This document shows, one piece after another, positions 5,409-11,492 of a DNA stretch of 13,026 nt (within the stretch, counting starts at the first letter, position 1; each line of letters begins with the position of its first letter). Origin of the DNA: Methanomassiliicoccales archaeon (GTDB taxonomy: Archaea > Thermoplasmatota > Thermoplasmata > Methanomassiliicoccales > UBA472); assembly GCA_013329565.1 (NCBI GenBank), contig DUJZ01000004.1, positions 1 to 13,026 of the forward strand. Direction: 5' to 3'. The notes under the pieces were generated by a model. That model was not told the DNA's origin and did not search any database. It worked only from the letters and a program-made list of their open reading frames with translations. The translations under genes were made by a program, and so were the position numbers.

Positions 5409-6461
5409 ATGGAGTTTCGAGATCTAGCTTTGTACCCTTTCCTGAGGGATGCCACCCTTTTCGTCAAGGAGCGGCAGCTGGGCCTGGACGATCTGATCGG
5501 CCATACGATAACCGCCGAGGCCAGGAGGAGAGGGAAGTCACGAGTGTTGACCGCTCTCAGCGATCTTACGGTTCCAAACAACCCGGTCACCTCCGAGGAC
5601 GAGGCGGTGCAGGAGATCCTGAGCTACCCTTACGCCCGCATTCTCGTTTCCTGCATTGGCGACGAAGCATTGGTCCGCCGCTATGCGTTGGCGGAGGCGA
5701 AGACGTTCAACGAACGCCTGAAGAAGGAGGACGTGACGACGATCATCGCCCTGGCCAAGGAGCTGGAGGTGGAGGCGTCGCTGGAGGACGGCACCTTGCG
5801 CATGCACTTCACCGATTTTCTCAGCTATACCTCGGGACTGCGCGGGCCGGAGTGGAAGCTGGTCAACCAGGACATGAGGAAAGGCTTCGTGCTCCTGGAG
5901 AAGAACAAGTTCGTCAGGGTGCTGGAGCAAGCGTTGGACGAGAAGATCGAGGACGAGCTTCCGTTGCCGGTCAACGACGAACTGCTGGAGGCGGTGCGTG
6001 CGGACCTGGAAGAGGTCATCGCCGCCCTGGAGGCGTACAAGGAGAAGTATCGGGACGAGGGTTTCGGGGAGGTCAGCATATTGAAGTTCCCGCCCTGCAT
6101 GAAGAAGCTGGTGGCCATGGCCCAGGCGGGTCAGAACATGCCTCACGCCGGCCGTTTCGCGTTGGCCAGCTTTCTGAGCTTCATCGGCATGCCGGTGGAC
6201 GATATCATCAAGCTCTTCTGCTCGTCCCCCGATTTCGATCAATCCAAGACCGCTTATCAGGTCCGACACATCACCGGGGACGGTTACGGTAAGAAGTACA
6301 CCCCGCCGGAGTGCGCCACCATGCGCACCAACGGGATATGCTTCGAACCGGACGAGCTGTGCAACGGGAGAAGGGTGAATCACCCGTTGACTTACTACCG
6401 CATCCGCTCCTACGACCGGAGCAGGGACAAGAAGACGGACAAGGCAACTAAGCCTTCCTGA
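5409..6461 (+). CDS. priL: DNA primase large subunit
   Basis: This is the regulatory iron-sulfur subunit of the archaeal/eukaryotic-type primase, which helps PriS begin RNA primers at the replication fork. The 350-residue length is normal. The N-terminal helical region (YPFLRDATLFVKE, SYPYARILVSCI) is followed by the C-terminal cluster domain: FPPCMKKL (C230), LFCSSPDFD (C271), then PPECATMRTNGIC (C302, C311), DELC (C318) and NHPLTYYR. Four of these cysteines should hold the 4Fe-4S cluster, most likely 230, 302, 311 and 318. GAGGTG (5397-5402) with six bases before the ATG supports the start. PriS is not in the window. The last 14 bases overlap the tail of the convergent phosphatidyltransferase gene. 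Confidence 0.93.
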   Translation: MEFRDLALYPFLRDATLFVKERQLGLDDLIGHTITAEARRRGKSRVLTALSDLTVPNNPVTSEDEAVQEILSYPYARILVSCIGDEALVRRYALAEAKTFNERLKKEDVTTIIALAKELEVEASLEDGTLRMHFTDFLSYTSGLRGPEWKLVNQDMRKGFVLLEKNKFVRVLEQALDEKIEDELPLPVNDELLEAVRADLEEVIAALEAYKEKYRDEGFGEVSILKFPPCMKKLVAMAQAGQNMPHAGRFALASFLSFIGMPVDDIIKLFCSSPDFDQSKTAYQVRHITGDGYGKKYTPPECATMRTNGICFEPDELCNGRRVNHPLTYYRIRSYDRSRDKKTDKATKPS

Positions 6462-7083
6462 GCCAGTCGTAGGTCAGTACCGCCCTCTGCAAGGCGGTCA
6501 GGTTGCCTACGACAGCGAACCACAGCATCATGACCTCGAAGGCGTTGAAATGGATGCCCAGAAGTTCTACTTCTGTGTGGCCCGTGAGGACCATTACCAT
6601 CTGCACCAGCGGGATAAGGAACGAAAGCACGATGCGGTCCGCCCGGCCGAGAATTCCGGCGTACATGCGCTTGGCGCCAACCGCCTGGGCCTGGGTGCCC
6701 ATGTAGCTGGTTAGCAGAACGCCGATCAAGGCCATCATGCCCAGGTACGGCGAGCACCAGGCGCTGACGGCGACACCGCCGATCATCAGCATGTCCGCGT
6801 AGCGGTCCAGGACGTGGTCCAGGAAGTCCCCGCGGCGGTCGGCGATGCCGGCCAGGCGGGCCACTTTTCCATCCAGTCCGTCCAGGAAGCCGCTTACCAG
6901 GACCACCACCGCGGATATCGGAAGGAGTATCCAATGATCGAAAGAGTAGAACAGCATCGCCCCGGCCGCGGCGGCCAGGATGATGGCCATGAACGAGATG
7001 TAGTTGGGATGGACCTTGATCATGGCCTTGGCCACCGGGTCCATTATGAAGTCGACCTTGCCGCGGTGGGAATCTAGGACCAT
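6448..7083 (-). CDS. CDP-alcohol phosphatidyltransferase, likely archaetidylinositol phosphate synthase
   Basis: This 211-residue membrane enzyme carries the full family signature at residues 68-93: D68-xx-D71-G72-xx-A75-R76-x8-G85-xxx-D89-xxx-D93, the four aspartates that bind divalent metal and CDP. Several hydrophobic segments follow the pattern of the six-helix family, including 31-47, 52-67, 97-115 and two near the C-terminus. The reaction is transfer of a phospho-alcohol group from a CDP-linked lipid, here presumably CDP-archaeol, to a polar alcohol. Inositol-1-phosphate is the likely acceptor by resemblance to archaeal AIP synthases, but the sequence alone does not prove it. The ATG at 7083 has GAGGAGG upstream and begins inside the 3' end of the AK6 gene (10-base overlap), so the pair is coupled. 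Confidence 0.88.
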   Translation of the reverse strand: MVLDSHRGKVDFIMDPVAKAMIKVHPNYISFMAIILAAAAGAMLFYSFDHWILLPISAVVVLVSGFLDGLDGKVARLAGIADRRGDFLDHVLDRYADMLMIGGVAVSAWCSPYLGMMALIGVLLTSYMGTQAQAVGAKRMYAGILGRADRIVLSFLIPLVQMVMVLTGHTEVELLGIHFNAFEVMMLWFAVVGNLTALQRAVLTYDWLRKA

Positions 7084-7598
7084 CTCAATGCCTCCTCGCT
7101 CCAGTCGATATTTCCCACGGCGTACTTTTCCTTTTCCCCGGCCAGTATGGCTAGCACCGCCTTTTCCGTCTCCGGAAGCGACAGTTCGGTGGTATTGACC
7201 TCGAATACCGGGACCTCGGAGTCGACCGCCTCCGCCAGGATGATGTCCAGCGATTCGGCCAGGGCGTTCTCCCTGATCTTGGCCAGGGGCCATTTCCTGG
7301 ATTCCAATCTTTTAGCCAGCACCTCCGGGTGGCATCTCAGGACGATCACCATGTCCACGTCCAGAAGGTGTGAGAGATGACCGACCAGAACGCCATCGTT
7401 GAACGTTTCCTTCTCCAAGGCTTCCTGCAATTCGTCCAGGTCCAGGTCGTAGCTGTCCCGGGTCGGGTCCTTGCTCCGGAGCAGCCCATGCCTCTTGGCC
7501 AGGTCGTTGACCTCTAAAACCTTCCAGCCTTTGGCCTGCAGCCCTAGCGCCACGGTGCTCTTGCCCGTTCCGGGAGTGCCGGTCAAAGCGATCAACAT
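7074..7598 (-). CDS. AK6/Fap7-type adenylate kinase
   Basis: This 174-residue P-loop kinase has its Walker A GTPGTGKST at residues 7-15. Family landmarks follow: SYDLDLDEL, GHLSHLL with VLRCHPEVL (NMP-binding and Walker B regions), the short lid RKWPLAKIRENALAE, and VNTTELS near the end. It matches the archaeal/eukaryotic AK6 family (COG1936). Members have adenylate kinase and ATPase activity and work with uS11 in small-subunit ribosome maturation; that role is known from the family, not shown here. An oligo-T TATA-like box lies 25 bases before the ATG, suggesting a leaderless mRNA. Its stop lies inside the start of the phosphatidyltransferase gene. Confidence 0.92.
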   Translation of the reverse strand: MLIALTGTPGTGKSTVALGLQAKGWKVLEVNDLAKRHGLLRSKDPTRDSYDLDLDELQEALEKETFNDGVLVGHLSHLLDVDMVIVLRCHPEVLAKRLESRKWPLAKIRENALAESLDIILAEAVDSEVPVFEVNTTELSLPETEKAVLAILAGEKEKYAVGNIDWSEEALRWS

Positions 7599-7616
7599 CC
7601 CTAGGCCATCGTCTAT

Positions 7617-7629
7617 CGGATAAAAAAGG
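7617..7629 (-). promoter_or_regulatory. TATA-like box for the AK6 operon, leaderless
   Basis: The minus strand reads CCTTTTTTATCCG. Its centre is about 26 bases before the ATG at 7598, the distance that puts the transcription start at the start codon. The same T-run may also end the upstream transcript. Confidence 0.4.
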
Positions 7630-7657
7630 GATGCCGAGGGGGCCCACCGCCCCCTCG
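7622..7657 (-). terminator. GC hairpin with oligo-T, possible terminator after truA
   Basis: On the minus strand CGAGGGGGC pairs with GCCCCCTCG around a five-base loop (7657-7635, nine bp). Seven bases later comes TTTTTT (7627-7622). It lies about 90 bases downstream of the truA stop. Archaea need only the T-run to terminate, so the hairpin may have a separate role. Confidence 0.45.
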
Positions 7658-7710
7658 CCCCCGCGGACCTTCTCCCTGCCTTCGGGTACAGGTTGCCGAG
7701 CTACGCCGGG

Positions 7711-7720
7711 GTATAAGAAT
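7711..7720 (-). promoter_or_regulatory. TATA-like element inside the truA-AK6 gap
   Basis: The minus strand reads ATTCTTATAC. A start 25 bases downstream near 7690 would give an RNA of roughly 65 bases ending at the hairpin and T-run, or a longer AK6 mRNA leader. This is weak on its own. Confidence 0.25.
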
Positions 7721-7746
7721 CGGGCGGGAGCATGCTACCGTCACGG

Positions 7747-8574
7747 TTAAATAACATGACCCTGGGATTTTAAGGCCAGACGGCATTTTTCCTGAAGCGA
7801 TTCCTCGAAGCGCAGGTGAACCCTGGCTTGGTGTGTCTGTTCCGACACCACAGAGGTCATCCTTCCCGTCGGAGGATAAGACCAATCAAGCCCGAGGTCG
7901 ATGTCCATCAGGAAAAGGCCTTCCGCCTCCGCCAGGCCCATTGACCTGCCCTGACCGTGCAGGGCCGACCTGACCTCGTCTACAGTCACCCGCCCCTGGC
8001 CAAGCTGGTCCAGGGCGGAGACGATCCGGCGGACCATGTTGCGCAGGAACTCCCTGGCCCGAATATCGATAACTATCAGTTCACCCTCGCGGCGGATCGT
8101 GACCGATTCCAGCGTTCGTAGCGTGACCTTCCCGTCTGGCTTGCAGAACTGGCGGAACTCGTGCTCCCCCTCGAACTCCTTCGCCCCCTCGATCATCATA
8201 TCAAGGTCCTGCCCGCGGTAAGGAAGATGGTAACGGTACCAACGACCCTGCGCACGGCGGGGGGAGAAGTTCTTGGGCGCCCTGGCCAGAGCGTAACAGA
8301 ATACGTCATCGCAGGAGGCGTTCAGGGCGGCCAGAAGTTCCTGGGGACGGAAATCGGTGTCCACCGCGAACACGTTCCCAAGGGCGCTGACCCCCCGGTC
8401 GGTGCGACTGGCCACCCGGAAGCGGTACTCGTCCGCCGATGATATCGCTCCGATCTTGACCAAGGCACGGAGCAGCTCGCTCTCCGCCGTACGTTCCCCG
8501 GGCTGCCTCTGGGAGCCCATGAAACGAGTGCCGTCGTAAGCGAACTTGACCGCCACCCTTGCCATGCAAGTCAT
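7747..8574 (-). CDS. truA: tRNA pseudouridine synthase A
   Basis: This enzyme isomerises uridines in the tRNA anticodon arm (positions 38-40 in known TruA/Pus3 enzymes) to pseudouridine. The 275-residue protein opens with KFAYDGTRFMGSQRQP and carries the catalytic motif ASRTDRGVSALGN, with the nucleophile at D59. RWYRYHLPY and the second-half motif REFLRNMVRRIVSAL follow, all standard for archaeal TruA. Its C-terminal region is somewhat long for the family. Starts at 8574 and at 8565 (MARVAVKF) are both possible, and neither has a Shine-Dalgarno. The second agrees better with where archaeal homologues usually begin. It is divergent from the TrmJ gene and shares an AT-rich promoter island with it. 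Confidence 0.93.
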   Translation of the reverse strand: MTCMARVAVKFAYDGTRFMGSQRQPGERTAESELLRALVKIGAISSADEYRFRVASRTDRGVSALGNVFAVDTDFRPQELLAALNASCDDVFCYALARAPKNFSPRRAQGRWYRYHLPYRGQDLDMMIEGAKEFEGEHEFRQFCKPDGKVTLRTLESVTIRREGELIVIDIRAREFLRNMVRRIVSALDQLGQGRVTVDEVRSALHGQGRSMGLAEAEGLFLMDIDLGLDWSYPPTGRMTSVVSEQTHQARVHLRFEESLQEKCRLALKSQGHVI

Positions 8575-8610
8575 ATCTGGACAGGTGACTAAATGCTTTT
8601 CCGGTCGGCG

Positions 8611-8627
8611 AGGATAATTAAATAAAT
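8611..8627. promoter_or_regulatory. Shared divergent TATA region of truA and the TrmJ gene
   Basis: AGGATAATTAAATAAAT reads as a TATA box on both strands. On the plus strand a start near 8647 is two bases before the ATG at 8649, so that mRNA is probably leaderless. On the minus strand a start near 8595 leaves a 20-30 base leader for truA. Confidence 0.5.
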
Positions 8628-8648
8628 GCGGCTTCCGTCCCGGATACG

Positions 8649-9350
8649 ATGCCTCAGGTGAAGGTCGTGCTGGTGGAGCCCCGTGTGGACGGGAACGTGG
8701 GAGCGGTCGCCAGGTCCATGGCCAACTTCGGCTTCACCGAGCTGTGCATGGTGAACCCATGCGAGCTTACTGACGAAGCGTTCAAGCGCGCCAAGCACGC
8801 CGGCTACATCCTGAAGGAGGCGCGAGTGGTGGGGAGCTTCGAGGAGGCCATCGCCGACTGCTTCCATGTCGTGGGAACCAGTGGGATAGTAACTGCCGGG
8901 GAGAAGCACTACATCCGCATTCCGTTGACCCCAAAGGAGTTCGCCGAACGGCTCGAGGACGTGGAGGACAAGGTTGCTATCGTTTTCGGTCCCGAGGACA
9001 CCGGACTGCGGCAGGACGAGCTGGCCAGGTGCGATCTTCTGGTGAGCATACCGTCCCACGAGGATTACCCGGTGCTGAACCTGTCCCACGCCGTCACCAT
9101 CGTTCTTTACGAGCTGTACCAGAAGCAGATCCATGTCGGCTCACCTAAGAAGGCCAGCGAACATGAGAGGGAGAAGCTGCTGGGGTTCTTCGACGACCTA
9201 TTAGACGCGATCGACTATCCCGAGTTCCGTAGGGAGCGCACCTCCATCATGTTCCGGAGGATGATGGGAAGAGCGATGCCCAGCCGGTGGGAGTTTCACA
9301 CCATCATGGGCGTGTTCGGCGACGCGGCCAAGATGATCAAGAAGAAGTGA
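8649..9350 (+). CDS. trmJ: TrmJ-like SPOUT tRNA/rRNA 2'-O-methyltransferase
   Basis: This is an S-adenosylmethionine-dependent RNA ribose methyltransferase of the SPOUT (trefoil-knot) class. The 233-residue protein shows VLVEPRVDGNVGAVARSMANFG at the N-terminus, FGPEDTGLRQDELARCD in the middle and IPSHEDYPVLNLSHAVTIVLYEL in the knot. These match TrmJ/LasT-type enzymes. Archaeal TrmJ methylates tRNA position 32, giving Cm32; substrate here is by homology only. A C-terminal helical part with RREERTS-like residues (RRERTSIMFRRMMGRAMPSRWEF) is also typical. There is no Shine-Dalgarno, but a TATA box at the leaderless distance. The gene ends directly against the convergent ftsZ2-like gene with no base between the stops. 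Confidence 0.9.
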   Translation: MPQVKVVLVEPRVDGNVGAVARSMANFGFTELCMVNPCELTDEAFKRAKHAGYILKEARVVGSFEEAIADCFHVVGTSGIVTAGEKHYIRIPLTPKEFAERLEDVEDKVAIVFGPEDTGLRQDELARCDLLVSIPSHEDYPVLNLSHAVTIVLYELYQKQIHVGSPKKASEHEREKLLGFFDDLLDAIDYPEFRRERTSIMFRRMMGRAMPSRWEFHTIMGVFGDAAKMIKKK

Positions 9351-9353
9351 TCA
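9348..9353. other. Abutting convergent stop codons of TrmJ and FtsZ2
   Basis: TGATCA is both the TGA of the plus-strand gene (9348-9350) and the TGA of the minus-strand gene (9351-9353). There is no room for a terminator outside the coding regions, so 3' UTRs must be antisense to the neighbour. Confidence 0.9.
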
Positions 9354-10379
9354 AGGGGCGTACTTTCCAAGAACCTTTCCTAGGTCGTCACCCGGCGCCA
9401 CGCTGGGCATTTCCTCGCCCACTTCCGAGATCCCGGTGACGATGGCTATCATGCGAATCAGGCCCTCCATCCCGTCCTCCACCCTTACCCCGAACTTGAC
9501 GGTGGCCTCGTCGTCAAGCATCTTGGTTATGCTGGAGACGATCTTGTTGGCCCGCCTCATGGTGAGGTTGCTTCCTCCGGAAATATGAATGAGGGCCCCG
9601 GTCCCTCCTTTGATGTCCACGTCGAGCAACGGGCTGCTTATCGCGTCCCGCACGACTCCTTCAGGATCGGCGTTCTCGCCGTAGAGGATGGTGGAGATCC
9701 CGCCCTGCTCCATGATCGTTCTAAGATCGGCGAAGTCCAGGTTGATTAGCGACGGCGTGGTCAATATGTCAACCGTGCCCTTTATCAGCTCGGATATCAG
9801 CTGATCGATAATCGCCAGTCCGTGGTCGACCGGCAGGTTCTCCACTATCTCCAGCAGGCGGTCGTTGTCCATGACCAGCAGGCTGTTGGAAGCCTCCCTC
9901 AGCCGTTTCAGACCTTTCATGGCGATGTTGCGCCGGTTGGCGCCCTCGAAGGAGAACGGGGTGGTGGCGATGGATATGACCATGGCCCCGGAACGCCGGG
10001 CGATGTCGGCCACCACGGGCGAAGCGCCTGTGCCGGTGCCGCCGCCCAGTCCGGTGACGATGAAGACCAGGTCGACGTTCTGGAATATCTTGGAGAGCAT
10101 GGGCGCGGCGTTCAAGGCGCACTCCTCGCCGATGTCCGGGCGGCCTCCGGTGCCCAGCCCCTTGGTGTACTCCACCCCTAGAAGCAGGCGATTCGGACAC
10201 TCGGTGGCCCTCAGTGATTTCTGGTCGGTGTTGATGGCGATGGTCGTGGCTGCCGCTATTCCCAGAAGATTGAGACGGTGGATGCTGTTGCACCCGCCTC
10301 CTCCGCAACCCACGACCAGAATGTTGAGCTCGTGCAGCTCGACCTCCGGCTCATCCAGCCCTTCGAAGCGCGACCCCAT
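9351..10379 (-). CDS. ftsZ2: Cell division protein FtsZ (FtsZ2-like)
   Basis: This tubulin-family GTPase polymerises at the division site. Of its 342 residues, VVGCGGGGCNSIHRL (about 22-36) starts the GTP-binding domain, the tubulin signature GGGTGTG sits at 112-118, PFSFEGANRR follows, and the T7 loop NLDFADL is at 213-219 with both aspartates, so a catalytically complete polymer interface is expected. AIAINTD and the order of motifs look more like archaeal FtsZ2 than FtsZ1, an assignment made by eye. The C-terminal tail is short (MPSVAPGDDLGKVLGKYAP). It starts 27 bases after the RHH regulator gene, so the two are one operon. GGAG precedes the ATG by seven bases. Confidence 0.94.
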   Translation of the reverse strand: MGSRFEGLDEPEVELHELNILVVGCGGGGCNSIHRLNLLGIAAATTIAINTDQKSLRATECPNRLLLGVEYTKGLGTGGRPDIGEECALNAAPMLSKIFQNVDLVFIVTGLGGGTGTGASPVVADIARRSGAMVISIATTPFSFEGANRRNIAMKGLKRLREASNSLLVMDNDRLLEIVENLPVDHGLAIIDQLISELIKGTVDILTTPSLINLDFADLRTIMEQGGISTILYGENADPEGVVRDAISSPLLDVDIKGGTGALIHISGGSNLTMRRANKIVSSITKMLDDEATVKFGVRVEDGMEGLIRMIAIVTGISEVGEEMPSVAPGDDLGKVLGKYAP

Positions 10380-10406
10380 CCCTCAGCTCCTGCGACTGGC
10401 GGGAGG

Positions 10407-10718
10407 TCACCTCATCTCGCCCATGGCCTTGTCCAATCTCATGCGGACGTACTCGCGCACCGCGTTGCGAATGGCATCGTCGATGGAGACCGAGTCGCCG
10501 TCTCTGATCAGCGATTCCAGCTCGATCACCTTCACCTTGGGAAGTTCCACCGTAACCCTCTGGATATGCTCGGGAGTGAAGTTCGTCTCGATGAAGGAGT
10601 CGATGGCCGCTCGGATGGCGTCGGATATGGTCGGGTACTTGCCGCCATCCACGAGCGCTTGCAGTGCCCCCAGCTTGTCCGCCTGGATCCTTACGGTTAT
10701 CCTCTCGCTGTCGCTCAT
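10407..10718 (-). CDS. Tandem ribbon-helix-helix regulator (CdrS-like), upstream of ftsZ2
   Basis: The 103-residue protein contains two ribbon-helix-helix units in one chain. In each, a short strand (ERITVRIQ at 5-12, QRVTVELP at 53-60) is followed by two helices, the second reading TISDAIRAAIDSFIE or SIDDAIRNAVREYV. RHH proteins bind DNA as dimers through the paired strands. In haloarchaea the RHH regulator CdrS lies upstream of ftsZ2 and controls cell division; this gene has the same neighbourhood, so a division regulator is the best reading (inference). The promoter carries a matching inverted repeat (separate entry), which suggests autoregulation. No clear Shine-Dalgarno is seen. The doubled domain could form a pseudo-dimer on its own or bind two adjacent half-sites as a dimer. 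Confidence 0.85.
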   Translation of the reverse strand: MSDSERITVRIQADKLGALQALVDGGKYPTISDAIRAAIDSFIETNFTPEHIQRVTVELPKVKVIELESLIRDGDSVSIDDAIRNAVREYVRMRLDKAMGEMR

Positions 10719-10740
10719 GACCCAGCCCTGACCATCTTAT

Positions 10741-10769
10741 GTCCGACAAAAGTTCAATATTTGTCTGAC
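10741..10769. promoter_or_regulatory. Inverted-repeat operator at the RHH-ftsZ2 promoter
   Basis: GTCCGACAAA (10741-10750) and TTTGTCTGAC (10760-10769) are inverted copies matching at nine of ten positions, separated by nine bases. Each arm also contains GTCNGAC, itself a palindrome, so the site is a pair of palindromes. It lies from the predicted transcription start (about 10770) downstream, in the leader of the RHH gene, a typical place for repression. Confidence 0.65.
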
Positions 10770-10787
10770 GTTTAGATGATATCTCTG

Positions 10788-10802
10788 TTAATATATAAAA
10801 GT
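10788..10802 (-). promoter_or_regulatory. TATA box of the RHH-ftsZ2 operon
   Basis: The minus strand reads ACTTTTATATATTAA, a strong box A. The start should be near 10770, giving a leader of about 50 bases to the ATG at 10718. The element is AT-symmetric and could also serve the plus strand weakly. Confidence 0.6.
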
Positions 10803-10900
10803 TGGCGGTTGGCCAGGACCTGAGCGTCGCTGGGCCTCTCGTTGTGCATGCCTATTGAGCCCAGGTTTTCTATTTTCAAGTATAAGCCATTATCGAAAAC

Positions 10901-10924
10901 GTTTATAAAGGGTTATATAAATAA
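10901..10924 (+). promoter_or_regulatory. Two successive TATA boxes before TBP
   Basis: CGAAAACG followed by TTTATAAA (10902-10909) is a good BRE plus TATA box, with a start near 10930. A second, TTATATAAATAA (10913-10924), lies between it and the start site. Use of the second would place the start at about the TTG, removing the Shine-Dalgarno from the mRNA. Confidence 0.55.
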
Positions 10925-10943
10925 CGACGGGAAGGTGACTGTT

Positions 10944-11492
10944 TTGGCCAAGATACAGATCGAGAACGTTGTCGCTTCCACCACCCTCGGTGAGGAACTG
11001 GACCTGCCGTCCATCGCCCTGTCCCTGGACGGCGCGGAGTACGAGCCGGAGCAGTTCCCCGGCCTGATCTACCGTCTCAAGGACCCCAAGACCGCCACGC
11101 TGCTCTTCCGCAGCGGGAAGGTCGTTTGCACCGGGGCCAAGTCCCTGCCGCACGTGGAGATCGCCATAACCAAGGTGGCCAAGCAGATCGAGAAGGCGGG
11201 CATCAAGATCAAGGTAAAACCGGTGATCGTGGTCCAGAACATAGTCGCCTCGTCGGACCTGGGTCAGGAGATAAACCTGAACGCCATAGCCATCTCCCTC
11301 GGCCTGGAAAGGGTGGAGTACGAGCCGGAGCAGTTCCCCGGCCTGGTCTATCGCCTCGACAAGCCGAAGGTGGTCGTGCTCCTGTTCGGCTCCGGCAAGC
11401 TGGTCTGCACCGGCGCCAAGCATGTCGAGGATGTCAGCGTGGCCGTCGACAAGATCACCGAGGAGCTGAAGGCAGCGGGCTTGCTGAAGTGA
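10944..11492 (+). CDS. tbp: TATA-box-binding protein
   Basis: This general transcription factor bends the TATA box and recruits TFB and RNA polymerase. The 182-residue protein is the usual saddle of two repeats: residues 1-90 (IQIENVVASTTLG, EYEPEQFPGLIYRL, ATLLFRSGKVVCTGAKS) and 91-182 (VIVVQNIVASSDLG, EYEPEQFPGLVYRL, VVLLFGSGKLVCTGAKH). The four intercalating phenylalanines sit in FPGL and LLF of each half. The start is TTG at 10944, five bases after GGTGA (10934-10938). A longer in-frame reading from 10842 or 10849 would cross both TATA boxes and is unlikely. The hydrolase gene overlaps its stop by one base (TGATG), so the two are translationally linked. Confidence 0.96.
   Translation: MAKIQIENVVASTTLGEELDLPSIALSLDGAEYEPEQFPGLIYRLKDPKTATLLFRSGKVVCTGAKSLPHVEIAITKVAKQIEKAGIKIKVKPVIVVQNIVASSDLGQEINLNAIAISLGLERVEYEPEQFPGLVYRLDKPKVVVLLFGSGKLVCTGAKHVEDVSVAVDKITEELKAAGLLK
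11036..11345 (+). repeat. 31-bp exact direct repeat inside tbp (11036-11066 and 11315-11345)
   Basis: The codons for EYEPEQFPGL in the two halves of TBP are identical at every base over 31 bases, although flanking codons of the two repeats differ freely. The copies are 279 bases apart. The protein repeat is ancestral; identity at silent positions needs recent conversion or strong codon preference. Confidence 0.85.

Noticed and set aside
4600..5590. Minus-strand frames 4600-5190 and 4958-5590, and 5538-6383
   Set aside because: They are shadows of the radical SAM and priL genes, without recognisable motifs.
6448..7293. 281-residue version of the phosphatidyltransferase
   Set aside because: The extra 70 residues are the AK6 gene read in another frame. 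ATG at 7083 has a ribosome binding site and starts the conserved region.
7630..7715. tRNA or SRP RNA gene in the truA-AK6 gap
   Set aside because: There is no T-loop sequence, no foldable cloverleaf, and too little space for a full SRP RNA before coding DNA begins. Left only as a low-confidence structured-RNA candidate.
10842..10943. N-terminal extension of TBP from 10842 or 10849
   Set aside because: It is in frame but would translate through two TATA boxes and the Shine-Dalgarno; known TBPs begin near the TTG at 10944.
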